DNA from: an uncultured Bacilli bacterium
Lineage (GTDB): Bacteria; Bacillota_I; Bacilli_A; RF39; UBA660
Direction: 5' to 3'
DNA: 5,992 bases
Assembly: GCA_934101445.1 (NCBI GenBank)
Contig: CAKORQ010000065.1
Location: 1-5,992, forward strand
The notes beneath the pieces were generated by a model. It was not told the DNA's origin, made no database searches, and saw only the letters and a program-made list of their open reading frames with translations. The position numbers and the translations under genes were made by a program. Position 1 is the first letter of the stretch; each line of letters begins with the position of its first letter. Below, in pieces: positions 1 through 4,959 of the stretch.

Positions 1-534
1 CCCTTAGGAGGTAGTAGAGTAAACAAATACAAATTAATAAGAAATATCTTAGTTGTTTGGACTTTAACCGGCCTATGGCATGGAGCTGCTTGGAATTTCA
101 TAATTTGGGGACTTTATTTTGGCATTATTTTATTAATTGAAAAACTAGTTTTAAAAAAATATTTAGATAAGATGCCTAATATTTTAAAACATCTTTATGT
201 TTTATTAATTGTAGGTTTAAGCTTTGTTATTTTTGGGGCTGATAATATGACTAGAGCATTTGATATTCTAAAGAATATAGGGGGCTTAAATGGTTTACCA
301 TTTTATAATAAGATAACCGGCTATTATTTAAGAAACTATATAATAATTATTATATTAGGTATTTTATTTAGTACCCCAATTATAAAAAATATTATAGAAA
401 GATTAAAAAAGAAAGATAGTATTAAAAAAATTATTAATTTAGGAGAAATAGTCTTAATATTAATTATTTTCTTATTAGTGACATCTAGTTTAATTGATAA
501 TTCTTATAATCCTTTTCTTTATTTTCGCTTTTGA
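1..534 (+). CDS. MBOAT-family membrane O-acyltransferase (AlgI/DltB-like), 3' part only
   Basis: This frame is open from the first base and encodes the last 177 residues of a membrane-bound O-acyltransferase; the start lies left of the window. The visible part opens with PLGGSR, followed by the hallmark LTGLWHGAAWNFIIWG segment. His27 of the fragment (codon 79-81) is the conserved MBOAT active-site histidine. Hydrophobic membrane segments follow, at about residues 32-46, 64-80, 114-127 and 149-164. Family members such as AlgI, DltB and PatA move acetyl or other acyl groups across the membrane to exported glycans or teichoic acids. The next gene is a DHHW/AlgX-like protein, which favours acetylation of a surface polysaccharide over the Dlt pathway. 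The stop (TGA 532-534) overlaps the next gene's ribosome binding site, so the two are surely co-transcribed. The family call is firm; the substrate is inferred. Confidence 0.93.
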   Translation, partial: PLGGSRVNKYKLIRNILVVWTLTGLWHGAAWNFIIWGLYFGIILLIEKLVLKKYLDKMPNILKHLYVLLIVGLSFVIFGADNMTRAFDILKNIGGLNGLPFYNKITGYYLRNYIIIIILGILFSTPIIKNIIERLKKKDSIKKIINLGEIVLILIIFLLVTSSLIDNSYNPFLYFRF

Positions 535-537
535 GGT
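533..537 (+). promoter_or_regulatory. Ribosome binding site deciding the DHHW gene start
   Basis: GAGGT lies across the stop codon of the MBOAT gene, 5 bases before ATG 543. It supports ATG 543 over the in-frame TTG at 531 and implies translational coupling of the two genes. Confidence 0.7.
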
Positions 538-542
538 TAATT

Positions 543-1616
543 ATGCAAGATAATTTAAAAAACAAAGTAGTAGTTATTTTATTTGGAATTATTATTTATG
601 GTTTCTTTTTTCTAAACTTAGTAGCACCCGATAAGAAATCATCAGTTTCCGAAAGAAGAAAATTAGAACAATTTCCCAAAGTGTCTTTAAAGGCAATTGT
701 TAGTGGGGATTTCTTTAAAAAATTTGATAGTTATAGTATGGATCAATTTTATCAAAGAGAGAAGTTTAGAAAATTAAAGATTAAAACGGATATGGTAGTA
801 TTAGGTAATTATAATAATATGCAAATAGATAAAGATTATATTTATGAAGCCTTATATCCTCTTAATGAAAACTCTGTTAATAACTTAGTTAGTAAAATTA
901 ATAATATAATAGATTCATATCTTGATGATACTAATAAAATATATTATTCTTTAATTCCTGATAAAGGGTATTATATTAATAATTCTTTAAAATTAGATTA
1001 TCCTAAGTTAGTTTCTTTATATAAGAGTGTTAAAGGTAATTATATAGATTTATTTAATATTTTAAGTTTAGATGATTATTATAAAAGTGATACCCATTGG
1101 AAAGAAGAAAATCTATTAAAAGTAGCAAAAGAATTAGCAAGGAAAATGAATTTTACTTTTGATGATAATATTAGTTTTAAAGATGTAGTAGGTTTTAATG
1201 GGGTATATGGTAGTAGATTAGTGTTAGATAAAGATTTAGATAAGATTGCAGTCGCAGAAAGTACTTTTATCGATAATGCTGTAGTTTATGATTTAACTAG
1301 TAATAAAAAAATAGATGTTTATAATTATGATAAAATTAATTCTTTAGATAAATATGATATATATTTAAATGGCGCTAGTTGGTTATTAAAGATAGATAAT
1401 TTATTAGAAAATAATGGAAAAAGACTTATTATATTTAGAGATTCTTATACTAGTAGTTTAGCCCCTTTATTAATTAGTGGTTATAAAGAAATTATTTTAG
1501 TAGATACTAGGTATATTTCGCCTAAGATTTTAAATAATTATATTAATTTTAAAGATGCCGATATATTATTTTTATACGGAGCAATTATGGCTAATAATAG
1601 TTATACGATAAGATAA
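543..1616 (+). CDS. DHHW/AlgX-AlgJ-like SGNH-fold protein, probable polysaccharide O-acetylation partner
   Basis: A 357-residue protein with one N-terminal membrane anchor (about residues 9-26) and an extracytoplasmic domain. The SVSERRKLEQFP segment (35-45) matches the 'ENRxLxxxP' signature that opens DHHW-family proteins. Asp183-Thr-His185-Trp186 is the DxHW motif, and Arg-Asp300-Ser301-Tyr supplies the serine, in the order used by the Asp/His/Ser triad of AlgX and AlgJ; a VDTRY segment follows at 320-324. By analogy it hands acetyl groups delivered by the preceding MBOAT protein to an exported glycan outside the membrane. I chose ATG 543 because GAGGT at 533-537 sits 5 bases before it. A TTG at 531 overlapping the upstream stop would add four residues but has no good ribosome binding site. 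Operon partner is the MBOAT gene. Family is confident; the glycan is unknown. Confidence 0.88.
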   Translation: MQDNLKNKVVVILFGIIIYGFFFLNLVAPDKKSSVSERRKLEQFPKVSLKAIVSGDFFKKFDSYSMDQFYQREKFRKLKIKTDMVVLGNYNNMQIDKDYIYEALYPLNENSVNNLVSKINNIIDSYLDDTNKIYYSLIPDKGYYINNSLKLDYPKLVSLYKSVKGNYIDLFNILSLDDYYKSDTHWKEENLLKVAKELARKMNFTFDDNISFKDVVGFNGVYGSRLVLDKDLDKIAVAESTFIDNAVVYDLTSNKKIDVYNYDKINSLDKYDIYLNGASWLLKIDNLLENNGKRLIIFRDSYTSSLAPLLISGYKEIILVDTRYISPKILNNYINFKDADILFLYGAIMANNSYTIR

Positions 1617-1656
1617 ATGTAGTAGTTATTTGTTATATTAATTCATAAAATACTTT

Positions 1657-1663
1657 AGGAGGT
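1657..1663 (+). promoter_or_regulatory. Strong Shine-Dalgarno site of the collagen-like gene
   Basis: AGGAGGT is a full-length Shine-Dalgarno sequence 6 bases before ATG 1670. It is the best ribosome binding site in the window and suggests high expression of the repetitive protein. No terminator is visible between the DHHW stop (1616) and this site, so read-through from the upstream operon remains possible. Confidence 0.8.
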
Positions 1664-1669
1664 ATTTTT

Positions 1670-2476
1670 ATGAATAAGGGAGTAGTAAGTGGTTGTTGTC
1701 TAGATATCGATAGATTACTTGCTTTAGCAAGAACTACTGGTCCCACGGGACCAACGGGTCCTAGTGGAGGACCTACAGGACCAATAGGACCACAAGGTAT
1801 TCAGGGACCGACCGGACCAACCGGACCAACTGGTCCAACAGGTCCACAAGGAGTAGCCGGACCTCAAGGAATTCAAGGTTTACAAGGGCCAACTGGTCCA
1901 ACGGGACCACAAGGTGAAGCAGGACCTCAAGGAATTCAAGGTATACAAGGACCAACCGGCCCAACAGGTCCACAAGGTGAGGCTGGAGCCCAAGGAATCC
2001 AAGGTTTACAAGGACCAACAGGTCCAACAGGTCCTCAAGGTGAAGCAGGAGCCCAAGGAATTCAGGGTTTACAAGGACCGACTGGTCCAACAGGTCCACA
2101 AGGTGAGGCAGGTGCTCAAGGAATCCAAGGCTTACAAGGACCAACGGGGCCAACGGGACCTCAAGGTGAAGCCGGAGCCCAAGGAATCCAAGGTTTACAA
2201 GGACCAACAGGTCCAACGGGACCACAAGGTGAGGCAGGTGCTCAAGGAATTCAAGGTTTACAAGGACCGACAGGTCCAACTGGACCTCAAGGTGAGGCCG
2301 GAGCTCAAGGTGCCGCAGGCGAGACTCCAAGTTTATCAATTGGAACTGTATCTAGTGGGGAAAGTGCCTCAGCAACTATTACTGGTGCTGCACCAAATTA
2401 TGTTTTAAATTTAGTATTACCAATTGGACCAACGGGTCCAACCGGACCAACCGGACCACAAGGAGCCGCTGGTTAA
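1670..2476 (+). CDS. Collagen-like Gly-X-Y repeat surface protein
   Basis: A 268-residue protein. The short non-repetitive N-terminus (1-23, with Cys9-Cys10) has no signal peptide or membrane segment. Gly-X-Y triplets start at Gly24, are broken once by an extra glycine (Gly33), then run without interruption for 62 triplets (34-219). Most are GPT, GPQ, GIQ, GEA and GAQ. Residues 61-207 form seven 21-residue repeats. A short globular patch (220-252), SLSIGTVSSGESASATITG then a hydrophobic strand NYVLNLVLPI, resembles the conserved segment found in many Firmicutes collagen-like proteins; it is followed by a last GPT/GPQ tail. Family members form triple helices on cell or spore surfaces, and GPT threonines are sugar-attachment sites in Bacillus exosporium BclA. 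No BclA-type C-terminal trimerisation domain or sortase motif is seen. GC content is well above the neighbours, as Gly/Pro codons demand. Double stop TAA TAA. Confidence 0.92.
   Translation: MNKGVVSGCCLDIDRLLALARTTGPTGPTGPSGGPTGPIGPQGIQGPTGPTGPTGPTGPQGVAGPQGIQGLQGPTGPTGPQGEAGPQGIQGIQGPTGPTGPQGEAGAQGIQGLQGPTGPTGPQGEAGAQGIQGLQGPTGPTGPQGEAGAQGIQGLQGPTGPTGPQGEAGAQGIQGLQGPTGPTGPQGEAGAQGIQGLQGPTGPTGPQGEAGAQGAAGETPSLSIGTVSSGESASATITGAAPNYVLNLVLPIGPTGPTGPTGPQGAAG
1850..2290 (+). repeat. Seven tandem 63-bp repeats inside the collagen-like gene
   Basis: Units begin at 1850, 1913, 1976, 2039, 2102, 2165 and 2228. Each encodes 21 residues; units 3-7 are identical as protein (GEAGAQGIQGLQGPTGPTGPQ less its last residue, then Q), yet no two are identical as DNA because of synonymous changes. 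Units 2, 4 and 6 use GAA for Glu and CCA before the last Gln; units 3, 5 and 7 use GAG and CCT. This points to a 126-bp higher-order unit. Confidence 0.9.
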
Positions 2477-2480
2477 TAAG

Positions 2481-2511
2481 AAAACTATCCTATTTATTTA
2501 GGGTAGTTTTT
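2481..2511 (+). terminator. Rho-independent terminator after the collagen-like gene
   Basis: A 12-bp stem (2481-2492 with 2499-2510, one T:G wobble) with a 6-base loop is followed by a T run (2507-2511). The A-rich left arm means it may also work on the minus strand. It begins 4 bases after the gene and separates it from the next transcript. Confidence 0.88.
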
Positions 2512-2519
2512 ATACGTTA

Positions 2520-2548
2520 TTGACTTTTAAATGAGATTCGTCTATCCT
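2520..2548 (+). promoter_or_regulatory. Candidate sigma-A-type promoter for the ART-like gene
   Basis: TTGACT (2520-2525, five of six consensus bases) is followed after exactly 17 bases by TATCCT (2543-2548, four of six). It lies just after the terminator and before the next gene. The expected start of transcription near 2555 would leave a leader of only about 12 bases, at the edge of the ribosome binding site (AGAGGA 2555-2560), so the -10 assignment is uncertain. Confidence 0.45.
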
Positions 2549-2566
2549 TAAAATAGAGGAAGAGTT

Positions 2567-3184
2567 ATGGAAGATATATGTAATTTTACAAAAGACCAAG
2601 TAGAAAAATGGATAGATAAGGATATTAAATCTTCTTTTTATGAATTAGCCAAAGATAGTTATACTAAAGATGAACTTAATGCCATATTAGATAATGGAAA
2701 AATAGGTGATAAGTTTTTAAAATCCCGTTATCATTGTGTTGATAGTCCAAAAATTGAAGCAGAAAGAAGAATTTCAATGGCCTACTTATTAATTAATGAT
2801 AGAGATACATATGAATATCTTAAAGAAAATCATATTAATATTTTCCACGGTACTAACGCTAATGCTATCCCAGGTATAGCAAAGTATGGTTTAAGAAGCG
2901 CTAGTAAAATAAAAGAAGCAAACGAAAAAATTTTATCGGGGGAGGCATCTACACGCATTAACGGCGAGCGGGATTTTATAAGTGTTACTGATGTTTTAGA
3001 AGTGGCTTGGGATTATATGCAAATAGATACAGGGGCTTTTCCCATTATTGTAGGAACAACCGAGGAAGAAATGAGAAAAAATGATGTATGGACGTGTAAT
3101 GTAGACTCTGATGTATCAGAAATTGGCATAGAAAATCAATTACCGTTAAATCCTTATTTAGTAACACTAATATTAATGTTTTAG
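2567..3184 (+). CDS. Putative ADP-ribosyltransferase-fold (ART-like) protein, frame probably broken at its 3' end
   Basis: A 205-residue soluble protein with no signal peptide or membrane segment. It has an N-terminal helical part (1-85), then segments in the order seen in ART-fold proteins: FHGTNAN (93-99) and an amphipathic IPGIAKYGL helix (101-109), like the H-G-T...GL start of KptA/PARP-type domains; RDFISVTDVLEVAWDY (135-150), like the second-strand Ser/Tyr region; FPIIVG (158-163); and SEIGIENQLPLN (184-195), which offers a candidate Glu185 before a final strand. ARTs transfer ADP-ribose from NAD to protein, nucleic acid or small molecules and are common in toxins and conflict systems. 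This assignment is my reading of motifs, not a search. The ATG is supported by AGAGGA 6 bases upstream. The stop at 3184 looks premature: coding-like sequence continues in the -1 frame to 3426. The next gene overlaps that continuation, suggesting a two-gene unit. Confidence 0.6.
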   Translation: MEDICNFTKDQVEKWIDKDIKSSFYELAKDSYTKDELNAILDNGKIGDKFLKSRYHCVDSPKIEAERRISMAYLLINDRDTYEYLKENHINIFHGTNANAIPGIAKYGLRSASKIKEANEKILSGEASTRINGERDFISVTDVLEVAWDYMQIDTGAFPIIVGTTEEEMRKNDVWTCNVDSDVSEIGIENQLPLNPYLVTLILMF

Positions 3185-3426
3185 GTATTTCCAATATAAA
3201 TGAAAGATATTTTTGGCTTGATCCTTTTTTAGGATATCAATTTGTTAGTGAAAAGTATGAAGCCTATAAAGAAAATAAGATAACAGAACCTATTTATAAA
3301 ATAAACAACAAAGAATTAATCCAAAATGCTTGTTTAAGAGTTAAAAGTAAAATGCAAAAAATGTATAACTGGATAACAATGGTAAAAGAAAGAGAAGAAG
3401 TTAAAAATGACAGTAAAAGATTATGA
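3185..3426 (+). pseudogene. Out-of-frame C-terminal continuation of the ART-like gene
   Basis: After the stop at 3182-3184 the -1 frame (open from 3121) carries about 80 further residues to TGA 3424-3426, including NINERYFWLDPFLGYQFVSE and a Lys-rich helical tail. It has no start codon before ATG 3351, the same AT-rich codon use as its neighbours, and ends exactly where the next gene's start overlaps it, as expected of a native gene end. The total length 2567-3426 is one base short of a multiple of three. Adding one T to the run at 3179-3182 would join the frames, giving about 286 residues, but the site of the change could be anywhere in 3121-3184. Either a sequencing error, a real inactivating deletion, or a shortened natural protein. 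Confidence 0.6.
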
Positions 3427-3694
3427 TTTAGCCAAAGAAGTTTTAATGATTTTACCTTATATAGATAAAGAATATTTAATAAAAATACCACAAGATTTTA
3501 TAAATAATCTAGTTGATTTAGCATCCCTTAGTAATAAAGATTTTACTTTTGAAAAAGGTAAAAATTTTAAAGAAATGGCTATATCTAATGAATGTAAAGA
3601 TTTTTTAGCAATGCTTGTATTTAACGAGAGTAATATAGACCAAAGAAAAAATTTACTTAATATTTGGAATTATAATGAAATTAATAATAATTAA
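3407..3694 (+). CDS. Small acidic helical protein of unknown function, partner of the ART-like gene
   Basis: A 95-residue protein, apparently soluble and mostly helical, with no signal peptide or membrane segment. Visible features are ILPYIDKEYLIKIPQDFINNL (15-35), a KDFTFEKGKN segment (44-53), and an ECKDFLAMLVFNE helix (62-74). I recall similar small proteins beside other genes in gut Firmicutes genomes, but cannot name the family, and that recollection is uncertain. ATG 3407 is the only ATG at the 5' end of this frame; the AGAGAAGAAG stretch 6 bases before it is a weak ribosome binding site. It overlaps the out-of-frame tail of the ART-like gene by 20 bases, which argues for translational coupling. 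A toxin/antitoxin-like or effector/immunity relation is possible from the layout, but nothing in the sequence proves it. Confidence 0.65.
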   Translation: MTVKDYDLAKEVLMILPYIDKEYLIKIPQDFINNLVDLASLSNKDFTFEKGKNFKEMAISNECKDFLAMLVFNESNIDQRKNLLNIWNYNEINNN

Positions 3695-3733
3695 GGTTTC
3701 TAATAACCTAGAATTGTATATAAACTTTTTACT

Positions 3734-3754
3734 AGATTATTAAAAAATCTTTTT
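3734..3754 (+). terminator. Possible weak terminator for the ART-like/small-protein unit
   Basis: A 5-bp stem AGATT (3734-3738) with AATCT (3746-3750) and a 7-base loop is followed by TTTT. It lies between two convergent genes and its T tract touches the stop codon of the minus-strand gene. The stem is short and AT-rich, so this is tentative. Confidence 0.35.
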
Positions 3755-4798
3755 ATTTACGATTGAACTTAGCATTAAATTTGTCAATTTGACTTAAACT
3801 ACTCTTAGAATTACTTAGAATAAGTGATGGTTCTTGGGGAGCCTTTTTAGCCAAATTGGGGCTATATTCATAGTTAACGATAGAATTTTCTATTTTTCGA
3901 TTATTATTAATATCATAATGAATCTCACTAACTTCAGCCATATCTAAATCAACAAGAATTTGTTTAATACTAACATGAGTTATAATACCTTGGCTAAAAT
4001 TAAAGTTTAATTCTAAAATAGAAGGTGTATCACACAGAATATTAGAAATGGTTGGAATATCAATATTAAGTATTCCATTATTAATCGTTGTTTTATAGTG
4101 ATGGAAGTGTCCGCTTAAAATAATGCTGGCATTATTACTTAAAAAGATCCTGATTGAGTAACGTGATGAAGTACTATTTTATCATTTTTTAAACATATGG
4201 TTTGCGATGTGAAATTTTTTAAAACAAAATCTTGACGAAAACTAGCAATAATATTTCTTAAATCAATTCCTTTATTTAAGGCCGATAGGTCGTGGTCGCC
4301 ACCTACTGCATAAGTAATTATACTTTTGTCGAAAGGATAATTTTTTAAAAAATACTCGATTTGTTCGTAAGGCTCGTCAATAATCTTTTCGCCTTTAGAG
4401 AAAGTACCATCAATGATATCGCCACCACAGAAAATAGTATGAATGGAATTTTTAGCACAATAATTGAAAACCATATCTAAAATTTCTGGATACTGTTTAA
4501 TATTACCGTAGTGAATATCTGAAATAGCGACGGCTTTAAGGCTATAAGATCCTGGCTTGGTAAATAAAATAATATCCTTATCATTATTAAAGTCATTAAT
4601 ATCTTTTAAATTACAAAGTTGACTATAAAGAATATCACCAGTGTCATAATATGCTTTTTTTAAAAGTATGCCCTTATTTTGTAAGACTGTTAAATAGCTA
4701 TATAATTGTTTATTAGATATATTTAGTTCTTCACAAATCTCATTACAAGTTTTCCTTTGTTTAATTAAATTTATAAGTAGTTTAGTTTTAGGATTCAT
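3753..4798 (-). pseudogene. HTH-metallophosphoesterase (calcineurin-like) gene split by a one-base frameshift
   Basis: Reading from 4798 leftward, 219 residues end at TAA (4141-4139), and the remaining ~129 residues continue in the -1 frame to TAA at 3755-3753. The joined protein would be 348 residues. Domains: an N-terminal helix-turn-helix (about 7-48, ICEELNISNKQLYSYLTVLQ) and a calcineurin-like phosphoesterase domain from residue 88 with SDIHYG (93-98, Asp94/His96), GGDIIDG (125-131), VGGDHD (165-170, where most relatives have GNHD), LHHV (210-213) and, after the break, SGHFHHY (229-235). The last metal-binding motif is thus lost from the unshifted protein. Such enzymes hydrolyse phosphomono- or diesters with two metal ions; the HTH suggests nucleic-acid binding or regulation. 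One extra T in the run complementary to 4141-4145 restores the frame. The start has only a weak AGAAAGAAG ribosome binding site. Whether the break is real is undecided. Confidence 0.85.
4139..4145 (-). other. Frameshift site U-UUU-UAA in the phosphoesterase gene
   Basis: On the minus strand the codons read UCU UUU UAA, with five U in a row ending in the stop codon. A -1 slip on UUU re-pairs perfectly with UUU and continues as UUA AGU, into the frame that holds the GHFHHY motif. The same result follows from loss of one T from a six-T run. Confidence 0.6.
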
Positions 4799-4959
4799 AA
4801 TATTTCTTCTTTCTAATGAGTATTAGTATGTTATCATAGGACTAGTAAAAATACAATTAGTTTTATCAGAAATTAGGTCTAGTAACAGTAAGTAATTATT
4901 TAAATATCATTTAATTCTTTTTTAATCTTATTATTAATATAATTAATAGGTGATAATAT
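4799..4959. promoter_or_regulatory. Divergent intergenic region with weak candidate promoters
   Basis: This 161-base AT-rich gap must hold promoters for both divergent genes. On the minus strand, TTGTAT (4856-4851) and TAACAT (4833-4828) are 17 bases apart and would give a leader of about 23 bases. On the plus strand a perfect TATAAT (4938-4943) precedes the glycosyltransferase, but 17 bases upstream there is no recognisable -35 box, and such hexamers arise by chance in DNA this rich in A and T. No RNA gene, operator repeat or riboswitch was recognised here. Confidence 0.3.
4948..4954 (+). promoter_or_regulatory. Ribosome binding site deciding the TTG start of the glycosyltransferase
   Basis: AGGTGAT lies 5 bases before TTG 4960. 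The translated product from that TTG begins MKICVYAICKNEE, the normal N-terminus for this kind of glycosyltransferase, so the TTG start is well supported although no ATG is nearby in frame. Confidence 0.75.

Noticed and set aside
531..542. TTG 531 as start of the DHHW gene
   Set aside because: It would overlap the previous stop by four bases, but has no Shine-Dalgarno site; ATG 543 has GAGGT at good spacing.
1850..2290. CRISPR array
   Set aside because: The units are contiguous coding repeats with a three-base period and no unique spacers.
1773..2339. Long open frame on the minus strand across the collagen-like repeats
   Set aside because: It is a mirror of the repeat; the product is a low-complexity Leu/Val-rich repeat with no ribosome binding site, while the plus-strand Gly-X-Y frame has a strong start and terminator.
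1914..2408. Plus-strand open frame in another phase of the collagen-like repeats
   Set aside because: It is kept open only because a 63-bp repeat without stops in that phase is copied; the Lys/Gln-rich product has no start context and resembles nothing.
2549..2554. TAAAAT as -10 box of the ART-like gene promoter
   Set aside because: It matches the consensus well but would be 23 bases from TTGACT, too far, and would put the transcript start inside the ribosome binding site.
3294..3491. Small minus-strand open frame opposite the ART-like tail and small gene
   Set aside because: Leu/Ile-rich antisense of AT-rich coding DNA, without a ribosome binding site; both plus-strand frames there look more coding.
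3694..3709. Hairpin AGGTT/AACCT after the small gene as a terminator
   Set aside because: Only five base pairs and no T tract follows.
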